Shown piece by piece: positions 35,900-43,982 of a DNA stretch of 64,000 bases. The stretch comes from Desulfomicrobium sp. UBA5193 (GTDB lineage: Bacteria; Desulfobacterota; Desulfovibrionia; Desulfovibrionales; Desulfomicrobiaceae). The notes under the pieces are model-generated. The model was not told where the DNA came from and did not search any database. It saw only the letters and a program-made list of their open reading frames with translations. The translations under genes and the position numbers were made by a program. The number at the start of each line of letters is the position of its first letter. Within the stretch, counting starts at the first letter, position 1. The stretch spans positions 545,605 to 609,604 of the forward strand of contig DHWB01000004.1 in assembly GCA_002412965.1 (NCBI GenBank), written 5' to 3'.

Positions 35900-36651
35900 A
35901 GAAGCTCATGGCCGCCAACTGGAAGATGTATAAGATCGTGGACGAGGGCGTGGCTACGGCGCGGGAATTGGTGCGATTGCTCGGAACCAAGCTGCCGGCG
36001 GACCGTGAAGTGCTTCTTTGCCCGTCGTTCACCATGCTGCATGCCGTAAGTCCCATCCTGGCGCAGACGCCGGGTTGCTTCATGGGCGCACAGAATCTGT
36101 ATCCCGCGGCCCAGGGCGCCTTCACCGGCGAGATTGCGCCGGAACAGCTCCTGGCCCTGGGGTGCACGCATGCCCTGGCCGGACATTCCGAGCGCAGGCA
36201 TGTGCTGGGCGAAGGTGACGAGCTCATCGGGCGCAAGGTGGCCTTTGGCCTGGATGCCGGGCTCAAGATGATCCTCTGCGTTGGCGAGACCATTGCCGAG
36301 CGTCGCGCCGGTCAGGTGGAAGCGGTGCTCGCACGCCAGCTTCAAATGGGCCTCTCCGGAGTGCTGGCCTCCGCCACGGCGGAAAATCTGGCCATCGCCT
36401 ACGAGCCGGTCTGGGCCATTGGCACGGGAGAGGTGGCCGGGCCGGAAGAAATTCTGGCCGCGCACGCTTTTGTGCGGGCGACCTTGAAGTCTCTGCTGCC
36501 TGAGCAAGGGGGGCAGGTGCGCATCCTGTACGGCGGTTCCGTCAAGCCGGACAACGCCGGGACCATCATCCGTCTTGACAATGTGGATGGAGTGCTGGTA
36601 GGCGGCGCAAGTCTCAAAGCGGACAGTTTCAGTCAGATCGTGCTCGCATAA
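35896..36651 (+). CDS. tpiA: Triosephosphate isomerase
   Basis: This complete 251-residue TIM-barrel enzyme interconverts dihydroxyacetone phosphate and glyceraldehyde 3-phosphate. The catalytic residues are all present: Lys10 (AANWKMYK), His97 (LAGHSERR) and Glu170 (AYEPVWAIGTG). The phosphate-binding GGSVKPDN lies near the end. It is translationally coupled to pgk through a 4-base overlap. Confidence 0.97.
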   Translation: MKKLMAANWKMYKIVDEGVATARELVRLLGTKLPADREVLLCPSFTMLHAVSPILAQTPGCFMGAQNLYPAAQGAFTGEIAPEQLLALGCTHALAGHSERRHVLGEGDELIGRKVAFGLDAGLKMILCVGETIAERRAGQVEAVLARQLQMGLSGVLASATAENLAIAYEPVWAIGTGEVAGPEEILAAHAFVRATLKSLLPEQGGQVRILYGGSVKPDNAGTIIRLDNVDGVLVGGASLKADSFSQIVLA

Positions 36652-36667
36652 TTTAGGAGGTATTTTT

Positions 36668-37012
36668 TTGAACTCCCTGATGATAACCATACACATCATT
36701 GCCTGTGTCACCCTTGTTGTTCTCGTCTTACTGCAATCCGGCAAGGAAGGCATGGGGATCATTTTCGGCGGTGGCGGCGGTTCCGTTTTCGGGGCCACGG
36801 GTGCAGGTAATTTGCTGAGCAAATTGACTGCCGGAGCGGCGACCGTATTTTTCCTTACCTCCATGATTTTTACCTACGTCAGCACCCAGAAGCATACTTC
36901 CCCCAAGGAATCCATCGTTCTGGACATGCCCGTGACCCAGACTCCTGCTCCTCCGGCAGGCGTGACCACAACCCCTGCCGAACAGCCAGCGGGACAGGAA
37001 AAAAATCAGTAA
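36668..37012 (+). CDS. secG: Preprotein translocase subunit SecG
   Basis: SecG is a small inner-membrane partner of SecYE. The 114-residue protein has two membrane segments (about 3-23 and 50-72). Between them lie the family motif LLQSGKEGMGIIFGGGGGSV and ATGAGNLLSKLT, and a Pro/Thr-rich C-terminal tail follows. The start is a TTG at 36668 with a perfect TAGGAGG 7 bases upstream; no ATG fits. The spacing to tpiA is 16 bases. Confidence 0.93.
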   Translation: MNSLMITIHIIACVTLVVLVLLQSGKEGMGIIFGGGGGSVFGATGAGNLLSKLTAGAATVFFLTSMIFTYVSTQKHTSPKESIVLDMPVTQTPAPPAGVTTTPAEQPAGQEKNQ

Positions 37013-37098
37013 AAAAGTACTGGACAAACCTTGGGGGCGCGGCTAAAGACTGCATCTCCGGTTTGCGGGATTAGTTGCGCAAATTTGAATGGTTAGAT

Positions 37099-37183
37099 GT
37101 CGAAGTGGTGGAATTGGTAGACACGCTATCTTGAGGGGGTAGTGGGATTTCCCGTGGGGGTTCGAGTCCCCCCTTCGACACCA
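37099..37183 (+). tRNA. tRNA-Leu (GAG)
   Basis: A full cloverleaf with a class II long variable arm is seen. The acceptor stem GTCGAAG pairs with CTTCGAC, with A as discriminator and CCA encoded. The D-arm contains GGTAGAC, the anticodon stem CTATC/GGTAG encloses loop TTGAGGG with anticodon GAG, and the T-arm contains GGTTCGAGTCC. It stands 86 bases after secG. Confidence 0.95.
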
Positions 37184-37194
37184 AATAACAGAAT

Positions 37195-37229
37195 AAGCCG
37201 TTGAAGTCACAAGCTTCAGCGGCTTTTTT
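37195..37229 (+). terminator. Intrinsic terminator after tRNA-Leu
   Basis: The stem AAGCCG-TTGAAG pairs with CTTCAGCGGCT (one wobble) and is followed by six Ts, 12 bases after the tRNA 3' end. Confidence 0.85.
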
Positions 37230-37367
37230 CTTGGCCGATGCGAGCCATTTTTCATTTATGGTCCAAAATGCTGGTCCAATCTCTGCGGCGGACTCTAGCA
37301 GTATCCGAAATCAGTCAGAACACGCTACCCATAGAATATCCGGAAGGACCCGTATTTTGAATCCGCG

Positions 37368-37607
37368 TCAGGAGATATCTTTCGGGCGATATGTGCTGAT
37401 AATATTGAGAATCGTATTGTCCGGATATGCTTCTTCCCGGTTCTTGAGAAATGCGTAATTGAACGCACGCGTAATTTCGCATATTTTTTTATAAGCAGAA
37501 TTTATATCCTGGAGGTATCCTTTCAATGCATCGCGTCCACTGATCCAGATTTCATTTTTTCTTCCAACAGTACAGAATATACCAATTTTTTGCCACTCGA
37601 CGATAAA
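37368..37607 (-). other. 79-codon open extension in frame beyond the stop of the hybrid kinase
   Basis: Directly after the TAG (37610-37608) of the hybrid kinase gene the same frame stays open for 79 codons to TGA 37368. It begins FIVEWQKIGIF, and further on reads WISGRDALKGYL and ITRAFNYAFLKNREEAY. No ATG or GTG lies in it and the only TTG comes after about 27 codons, so it has no obvious start of its own. Composition looks protein-like but AT-rich. It may be a former C-terminal domain cut off by a nonsense change, a remnant of another gene, or chance. The rest of the gap (37230-37367) shows nothing. Confidence 0.3.
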
Positions 37608-40118
37608 CTAGGAGCGTTTTCGCTCCAGAACACATTGCAGAATGGCTTCAACCATGGATTCCAGCCGAACGGGTTTGGAGATGAGCAGGTCTATGCCCAT
37701 TGCCTGAAATTTATTGCCACCTGCATCAAGCGCATATGCGGTCAGGGCAACAATTGGAATGGATGCAAATTTTCTGAATTCCGTACTTGTTCTGATGATC
37801 CTGGCGGTTTGCATTCCATCCAGAAAAGGCATCTGGATGTCCATCAGCAGGATATCGAAATCCTCTTCCAGAAGTTTTTCCAGCACCGCTTGCCCATTGT
37901 CCACTGCCGTGACCAGGCATCCGAGGCGTTCAAGCTGCTTGATGGCCGCAAACTGACTGATCGGATCGTCCTCTGCAAGAAGTACCCGAAACCCCAGATC
38001 ATTTCGACCAGCCAGCGCCTTAATTCTCTCCTGGCGGCTCTGCCCGAGTGAAATCAGACCGAACGGGAGGCTTACGCAAACAGATGTACCCACATCCTGC
38101 TCACTACATAAAGAAAGCGTGCCCCCCATGAGATCAACAAGGCGTTTGACAATGGCCAGTCCCAGGCCGGCTCCTTGGTGGGATCGTGTAAACCCTTCAG
38201 CCGCTTGCGAGAATGGATTGAAAAGGCGTGGCAATTTGTCGTCAGGGATTCCAATGCCGCTATCGGAGACCGTAAATAGGATACGGCACTGTCCGCCTCG
38301 GGCATGTGGCAGGATCATCGCATCCAGAACCACTGAACCCGTCTCCGTAAACTTGAAGGCATTTCCTACAAGGTTGTTGAGAATCTGACGCAAGCGCGAT
38401 GCATCGCCGGCCACCTTTTCCGGCAGGGCCGGGTCGATGTCGAGAAACAGACCAATCCCTTTCTTTCGGCCTGCGGGTTGGAACAACTGTTCGACGGATT
38501 CCAGCACATCCTTGAGGTCAAAAGGTTTGCACTCGACAGGCAGACGACCCGACTCGATCCGGGCAAGGTCAAGAACATCCGACAGAAGACTGGTCAGTCG
38601 CTGACTGGAACGCACGGCGAGCTCGACAAACTCTTCCTGCTCTTTGTCCAGCGCGCTGCCTTGCAAAAGTTGCAGCATGCCCAAGATGCCATTCAGTGGA
38701 GTGCGAATCTCGTGACTCATGTTCGTCAGAAATTCATTTTTGACCCGGCTTGCTTCTTCGGCTTGCTCCCTGGCGCGCTGAATTTCCTCTGTGTCCCGCA
38801 GGCGGTGGATAGCCAGTGCGAAAAGATCGGCCAGGACCGTGACGACCCGAAGATCTTCCTGATTGTATGCTCGTCCTGGATTGGCCAGGGCAATCTCTCC
38901 AAGAATCTGATTCTGGAAAATGGCCGGCACCGCCAGAAACTGTTCGATGAGGATATGCCCCTCTGGCAAACCCGTTGTCGCGGGATGGCGTCCGGGATCG
39001 TTGGTGAAGAAGCCCTGGCGCGTGTTGAGTGCCACTCCCCAAAGCCCGCTGTATCCTTCGGGACCTTTGGGAAAGGAGATTGTCTTGTCCGCGACGCTGC
39101 ATTGATCACCTCCCATCATCATAGACAATGAGTGTCCGACATTATCACCGGTTGTCGGATCGATGGACGAGGTGAAACCGAACTTGCTGCCTGTAATGCG
39201 CATGGCCCAATCGTGAACAGCCATGGCCATGTCCGCAAGGCTTGAATCCCCGCCCGCCAGAACCCTGATCAAGCCGGCCTGCGCCTGGTTGATGGTCGCC
39301 TTCTGCCTGATCCGTTCCTCATTGAGACGGATTTCGGTCAGGTCACGGCTGATGCTCAATATGGAACAAACCCGTCCCAGTTCGTCGAATTCAGGTACAA
39401 GGCGCAGTTCGTGTACCACGGGCCCCGATTTGCCGCGAAAGAATATTTCGGTCTCAAAAGGCTCCTGCGTTTCCACCACTTTCCTTATCGCCTCATCCCA
39501 TTGGTCAACGGAGCGCTCGGGAAATCCGATCTCTCGTACGGTCTTGCCTGGGAACTGTTTGGCCTGCAGAGGGACGATCTCTTCAACGTTGGGGGAAACG
39601 AAGAGATATTTGCCCTGAGGATCAAAACGCATGATCACGTCCGGCAGGGCGTCAAAAAGGGCGCGCCGGGTCTCCTCGACAGCCCTGAGTTCCGAGTGGG
39701 CTTGCATGAGCGCCTGATTCTTAAGTCGGATCAGTTCAAGATGGTTCAGGATTTTGCGCATCAGGAAAGGAATCTGGACAGGCTTGGTGATGAAATCCAG
39801 AGCCCCGCTTTCCAGCGCTTTGATCTCATTGTGAGCGGATACGAGAGAAGTAATGAAAATAATCGGGATTTCTTTGGCGGAATCAAGGTTTCTGATCCTG
39901 CGGCAGGTTTCGTATCCATCCATGTCCGGCATGAGAATGTCGAGTAAAATGAGATCAGGACGGGCCATGCCCGACTGGATGATGTCCAGAGCCTCCTGTC
40001 CGCTCAATGCAACGCGGACCAGTGCGAATTTGGACAGCATCCCGCCCATTTCGTGAATGCAAGCTGGATCGTCATCCACAAGAAGAATAACCGGCTGTTT
40101 TTGTACATCAGTCTGCAT
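37608..40118 (-). CDS. Hybrid histidine kinase: REC-PAS-GAF-HisKA-HATPase-REC
   Basis: This 836-residue cytoplasmic kinase starts with a REC domain (about 10-125; acceptor in DLILLDILMPDMDGY). A PAS domain (150-270), a GAF-like sensor (285-440), HisKA (phospho-His in FLTNMSHEIRTPLNGILG), HATPase (GAGLGLAIVKRLVDLMGG) and a final REC (DILLMDIQMPFLDG) follow. It has no membrane segment, so its input is probably phosphate from the upstream kinase plus a cytosolic signal. The ATG at 40118 overlaps the preceding gene by 11 bases. A 6-bp hairpin (37611-37626) spans the last codons. It is the fourth gene of the cobalamin-sensor operon. Confidence 0.9.
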   Translation of the reverse strand: MQTDVQKQPVILLVDDDPACIHEMGGMLSKFALVRVALSGQEALDIIQSGMARPDLILLDILMPDMDGYETCRRIRNLDSAKEIPIIFITSLVSAHNEIKALESGALDFITKPVQIPFLMRKILNHLELIRLKNQALMQAHSELRAVEETRRALFDALPDVIMRFDPQGKYLFVSPNVEEIVPLQAKQFPGKTVREIGFPERSVDQWDEAIRKVVETQEPFETEIFFRGKSGPVVHELRLVPEFDELGRVCSILSISRDLTEIRLNEERIRQKATINQAQAGLIRVLAGGDSSLADMAMAVHDWAMRITGSKFGFTSSIDPTTGDNVGHSLSMMMGGDQCSVADKTISFPKGPEGYSGLWGVALNTRQGFFTNDPGRHPATTGLPEGHILIEQFLAVPAIFQNQILGEIALANPGRAYNQEDLRVVTVLADLFALAIHRLRDTEEIQRAREQAEEASRVKNEFLTNMSHEIRTPLNGILGMLQLLQGSALDKEQEEFVELAVRSSQRLTSLLSDVLDLARIESGRLPVECKPFDLKDVLESVEQLFQPAGRKKGIGLFLDIDPALPEKVAGDASRLRQILNNLVGNAFKFTETGSVVLDAMILPHARGGQCRILFTVSDSGIGIPDDKLPRLFNPFSQAAEGFTRSHQGAGLGLAIVKRLVDLMGGTLSLCSEQDVGTSVCVSLPFGLISLGQSRQERIKALAGRNDLGFRVLLAEDDPISQFAAIKQLERLGCLVTAVDNGQAVLEKLLEEDFDILLMDIQMPFLDGMQTARIIRTSTEFRKFASIPIVALTAYALDAGGNKFQAMGIDLLISKPVRLESMVEAILQCVLERKRS

Positions 40119-41919
40119 GGGTGATTTCCTGAGGCAGTCCGAGTTTCTGCGAAATGTGGCGCAAGGTTGCTTTGGCTGCTTCGAAATCAAAGCGCACGAG
40201 ACTTTCGATGATGTTTGCGACGGCTTGTTTTTCCGCTGATCCATCATCGAACAGGAAGTGAATTTCCTTCGCCCGAGCCAGGGATTCAAACGAATTTAAT
40301 TCCAGTTCCAGCGCCAGTCGTTCAAAACCTGTTCGCATCTCAATGCCGACGTGTTGTTGCTCCGCTTCTCCAGTGCATTCCGGGATTTCGGTTTCGTCCT
40401 GTTCTACTGCCGCGGCTTCGAGATTAATAACAGTGCTGCAGGGAGACGCCATGCTCACCGTAAGAGTTGTGCCGGATTCTTCGTCGGTTTCCATCAGGAT
40501 GTTGCCGCCCATTGTCGTCGCGATGAGCCTGGCCGAATACGTACCGAGTCCAGTGCCTTGAGCCTTTCCGCTGGTCACATATTTTTCAAAGAATTTTGAG
40601 CGGATATTTGGAGGGACGACACCTGAGTTGTGGATGCGGATATGCGCCTGGTCATCCTGATCGAAGAAAATTGAGACAACGCCGCTGGCTGGTGAGGCTT
40701 CGATGGCGTTCAGAACGAGGTTGGAAAAAAGTGAATAGCACAGCGTCGGTTCGGCCATGACCCAAAAGCTGTCTCGCGGCAGGGCAAGACGGCCCTGCAA
40801 CACAATGCGAACAAAGACTTTTTTGGCTCGAACCCGTTCGGATAAATCTGCCAGGATGTCCCGAAATGTATTGAGCAGATCCACTGGTTCCGGAGTGAAT
40901 ACGAAGGTATCTTGCTCCATCTTGTAGAGGATGAGCGACAACCGGACCATGTCCAACATTCTGTTGCCCGCCTTGGAGATCATCCTCAGGATATGCTTTT
41001 GCTCCTCGGTCAGTTTGGCGTCTTCGATGAGTAATTGGGGGAGGGAGATTATGGGATTGAGTGGCGAAATGAGGTCGTGCTGGAGAATGCGGCCAACATC
41101 GTCCTTGATTTGCTCCATCTGTTTGCGTTCCGTGATGTCACGTAAGGACACCAGTGTGGCCGGTGCATTTTCCCAAGTTACAGATGTCTGCCGGATTTCG
41201 ACGCAAATCCGTCCCTGTTCGGATCGAAGGCAAAACTCCTTCTCATGGCTGAGGTCCAGGGGGAATACAGCGCCGATGGATTCCGTGGTGGACAGACCCA
41301 GGATCTTCTCTGCCGCTGGATTGAAAAAGAGAATCTGGCCGCTGGCGCTGAGCAGGATCTGCGCATCCGGGTTGAAGGTGACAAGATCGCGGAACCTTTT
41401 CTCCTGGCTTTGCAGCGCCTGATTTTTAATCGATAATTCTCGCTGCATGTTGGCCAGTTCATTGTTGAGCTTCATATAGTCTTTCAGCAACTCTGGGTCC
41501 GCCGCGCTCAGGCGCTCACGCGTGCATTGTGTGGTCTTTTTTTGGACCTCGCGCAGTTCCCGTGCCTGCTCATTGATCATGGCCATGAACTCGTCGTAGA
41601 TGAGGAAAATCTGTTGAGGTGATTGCACTGCGAGCAGGAATATCCGCCCATGTCTGGCGATGCCGATCAGAGAGAATGCGAATTCCCGGCCATCCTTGAG
41701 CAGGATGATTTCACTTCGCATCGAATGACCCTGTTCAAGGACTTCACCAATGAATTTGTTGTACGCCGTCCGAAAGCCGTCCGGCATCATTGAGCCGATG
41801 TCAGGAAAATTTTCACCTTCCCCGAAAAACTTCTTTGCGTCGTTTAAAATTTCAACGACGGCGCCGGTTTCGTCACAGACAACCGCCAAGGCGTGGTCCC
41901 GGTTAACTCTACGCAACAT
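40108..41919 (-). CDS. PAS-domain histidine kinase
   Basis: This 603-residue cytoplasmic kinase has an N-terminal PAS-like domain (1-115), a coiled-coil stretch (about 120-190), a second PAS domain (195-300, FNPDAQILLSASGQILFFNP) and HisKA with phospho-His in RILQHDLISPLNP. The HATPase domain has an N-box NLVLNAIEAS and a G-box GTGLGTYSARLIATTMGG. A 90-residue acidic/helical C-terminal tail is unassigned. The start ATG 41919 overlaps the cobalamin-binding gene by 11 bases, so the two are coupled and the kinase is the likely receiver of its signal. Confidence 0.88.
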   Translation of the reverse strand: MLRRVNRDHALAVVCDETGAVVEILNDAKKFFGEGENFPDIGSMMPDGFRTAYNKFIGEVLEQGHSMRSEIILLKDGREFAFSLIGIARHGRIFLLAVQSPQQIFLIYDEFMAMINEQARELREVQKKTTQCTRERLSAADPELLKDYMKLNNELANMQRELSIKNQALQSQEKRFRDLVTFNPDAQILLSASGQILFFNPAAEKILGLSTTESIGAVFPLDLSHEKEFCLRSEQGRICVEIRQTSVTWENAPATLVSLRDITERKQMEQIKDDVGRILQHDLISPLNPIISLPQLLIEDAKLTEEQKHILRMISKAGNRMLDMVRLSLILYKMEQDTFVFTPEPVDLLNTFRDILADLSERVRAKKVFVRIVLQGRLALPRDSFWVMAEPTLCYSLFSNLVLNAIEASPASGVVSIFFDQDDQAHIRIHNSGVVPPNIRSKFFEKYVTSGKAQGTGLGTYSARLIATTMGGNILMETDEESGTTLTVSMASPCSTVINLEAAAVEQDETEIPECTGEAEQQHVGIEMRTGFERLALELELNSFESLARAKEIHFLFDDGSAEKQAVANIIESLVRFDFEAAKATLRHISQKLGLPQEITHAD

Positions 41920-42604
41920 TTTTTGTCTCCGGTTGAAACAGCGTATCTGCGACCTTGACGGCAAGGCGGGCATCCGACGCCGTGGCGTCGGCACCTACGG
42001 CGGTCGAGAGATCAGGATTGATGATAAATGGCAACCCGCCAACCATGATCTTTGGTATCTTGTCTTCGGAAAATCCCTGGATGACCCGGATCAGATCGCG
42101 GATCTGAGGCAGTCCAAAGGACATGGTTGCCGAAAGGCAGAGAAGGTCGGGCCTACGTGAACGAATGACGCCAAGGAGGCTTTCCTGTGGAGTGATGGCC
42201 CCCAGGAAATACGTGTCCCATCCCTCGAATTCAAAAAAGTCACAGACCATGCGCATGCCCAGTTCATGCAACTCGCTGCCGAGGCAACAACCGATCATGC
42301 TGCGCGAGATGCGCCTCTGGTTGAGGGCATGGGGGAAAAGTCTGGCCATGAGCACCTGGGTCGCGGCGGTGACGTAATGTTCCGTGGCCACATCGATCTC
42401 ATCCATCTGCCAGAGGCGACCGAGTTCATACATGACAGGTTGCAGGACGTCGATATAGACTGTGTTCACGGGGAGTCCTGCATCAACCCGATCAAGGATC
42501 GCCTGCAAGGCTTTGTGCCTCTGTCCTTCGAGCAGAAGGTCGAGATACTTGTGGGCCAGAAGAGAAAATTCTCGGGAAATCGCAGGATCAGCCATGGCTG
42601 CCAT
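41909..42604 (-). CDS. Stand-alone cobalamin-binding protein with CarH-like W-x9-EH motif
   Basis: The 231-residue protein has a four-helix cap domain (about 10-95) followed by a B12-binding Rossmann domain (about 100-220). In the cap, Trp65 is followed nine residues later by Glu75-His76 (LWQMDEIDVATEHYV). This W-x9-EH motif marks adenosylcobalamin photoreceptors of the CarH/LitR class. The lower-ligand candidate is His112 in GSELHELGM, and IMVGGLPF closes the domain. No MerR DNA-binding domain is present, so output must go to a partner, most likely the downstream kinase. ATG 42604 has GGGAGG 5 bases upstream. A corrinoid methyl carrier is the main alternative. Confidence 0.85.
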   Translation of the reverse strand: MAAMADPAISREFSLLAHKYLDLLLEGQRHKALQAILDRVDAGLPVNTVYIDVLQPVMYELGRLWQMDEIDVATEHYVTAATQVLMARLFPHALNQRRISRSMIGCCLGSELHELGMRMVCDFFEFEGWDTYFLGAITPQESLLGVIRSRRPDLLCLSATMSFGLPQIRDLIRVIQGFSEDKIPKIMVGGLPFIINPDLSTAVGADATASDARLAVKVADTLFQPETKNVA

Positions 42605-43070
42605 CTTTGCCTCCCAATTCTTCAAACACCGAAAGTTCTGTCTCGCTCAGGCGGGCAAAGGTCTGGATGTTGTCGCGCAGCCATTCGTAATACGGGCCCA
42701 TTTCATGGTAATCGACATCTCCCAAATGTTGGCGAAGAATTATTATGGCCTCGGGGAGCATGATCTCCCAGTATTGTACGCTGAAACCGCGTGCCCTGTA
42801 TGTGCGGAATACCCAGAGGACAGTTTCCACAAAAGACTTGGGATCATACAGCGCAACGAGGGAGTTCATGTAACGGAAATGGTTGATGTGGTTCATTTCC
42901 ATGACACTCATGTTTCCCGCGCCTATCAGTTCTTCCAAATCAGGACGCGCATTCAAGGCTGCGGTCAGTTCCGCTGCGCAAAGCTCTACCTTTCCTTCCA
43001 GAACCCCTGAAATCGAAGCTGTTCGTGAGGCAAAGACTTTTGCTGATTCCAATAATTGATTTTTATCCAC
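42588..43070 (-). CDS. Small helical protein, first gene of the cobalamin-sensor operon
   Basis: This soluble protein of 160 residues appears all-helical. A His/Asn/Met-rich stretch (SVMEMNHINHFRYMNSLVAL near 54) and an aromatic stretch (WVFRTYRARGFSVQYWEIML near 86) are its notable parts, and YYEWLRDNIQ follows near 125. I do not recognise a named domain. The conserved-looking histidines could bind a metal or haem, but this is unproven. It overlaps the cobalamin-binding gene by 17 bases, which implies a shared function. Two inverted repeats lie just upstream of its ATG. Confidence 0.75.
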   Translation of the reverse strand: MDKNQLLESAKVFASRTASISGVLEGKVELCAAELTAALNARPDLEELIGAGNMSVMEMNHINHFRYMNSLVALYDPKSFVETVLWVFRTYRARGFSVQYWEIMLPEAIIILRQHLGDVDYHEMGPYYEWLRDNIQTFARLSETELSVFEELGGKDGSHG

Positions 43071-43087
43071 GCTTTTTTTTCCTCATA

Positions 43088-43170
43088 ACACTCCATAACG
43101 CGCATTGTTTATGGAATGTGTTTAAATTATGGGGAATACATTGGCAATATATCAATGTATTCCCCATAAT
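43088..43170. promoter_or_regulatory. Two inverted repeats upstream of the cobalamin-sensor operon
   Basis: The first is an 11-bp arm pair with one mismatch (ACACTCCATAA at 43088-43098, TTATGGAATGT at 43109-43119). The second is a perfect 18-bp arm pair (ATTATGGGGAATACATTG at 43126-43143 and its complement at 43153-43170, 9-base loop). Both share CCATAA/TTATGG. They lie 18-100 bases before the operon's ATG and look like operators or leader hairpins. Confidence 0.6.
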
Positions 43171-43740
43171 GATTTAAGTTTAGTGCAATTTTTTTTGACG
43201 CGTCCATTTTATTTCAGCTTAATAGGTGACGCTCGTAACGCTTCACCGTGTAGAGTTAATTTATTCTTTATTTTTATTTGTGAAAATATTTTTCAGAGCA
43301 GCAATTTTATTTAAATTATATTTTTATTCTCATTTCATGAATTATAAAATTTAAAATTGTTATTTCTTTTTAAAAATTTATGAAAAATACTTGTAAAAAT
43401 TAAATAATGAATCATTTATATTTAAATATGATAATTATTTTAATTTAATAAGATATAAAATAGTATTTAATTCTATTATACTGAAAATATTTATTTAATA
43501 ATTTTTTTTGTTTTTTTGTATTATAGTAATAATATAATGTTTTTTATATAAAAATATAGAATTTTTATTTATATGATATTTTTATTTATGATATTAATCA
43601 AAGTGCATTCTATTATTAATATAATTCACTTATAGGGATTGATGCAAATATTCAGAGATTCATATGTTGATAGCGGATTTCTCGAAATATCATGATATTT
43701 TATATACGTTTTGAAGATGAGTTTTGTCCGTAAGGTCGGT
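43171..43740. other. Very AT-rich intergenic island
   Basis: About 570 bases of extremely AT-rich DNA interrupt an otherwise GC-rich region. No coding frame is convincing. A perfect 16-bp palindrome (AAATATCATGATATTT) lies at 43685-43700. No DnaA-box cluster was seen. It may be horizontally acquired or a binding region for a nucleoid protein. The stretch 43741-43982 returns to higher GC and holds no clear gene. Confidence 0.6.
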
Positions 43741-43982
43741 TTAAATATTGGATATAAAGATTAGAAAGCCGTTATCGTCAAAAATAGGGGGGACGAGTAT
43801 GACTGAACCCTGACTGTTCCAAACTTGATTGCAGCGAGCGTCTATGCGATGCGCGGGATGCCGATCCACTCTCTCCGGAACTGGTTTCAGCCACATGCAC
43901 GGGAATCTGTATTGCCCAGGGTTAAAATTCCAGATCCAAGACAAGAGCATTCTCGCCAATTAAAAACATGCCAGGTTCACTC

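Noticed and set aside
37201..37458. Integrase remnant next to the tRNA-Leu
   Set aside because: tRNA 3' ends often host integrated elements, but no integrase motif or repeat of the tRNA end was seen nearby.
43171..43740. AT-rich island as a replication origin
   Set aside because: No cluster of DnaA boxes and no dnaA, dnaN or gidA genes are nearby, so AT content alone is not enough.
43741..43959. 72-codon minus-strand frame
   Set aside because: It has no RBS and no recognisable domain, and only part of it has coding-like composition.
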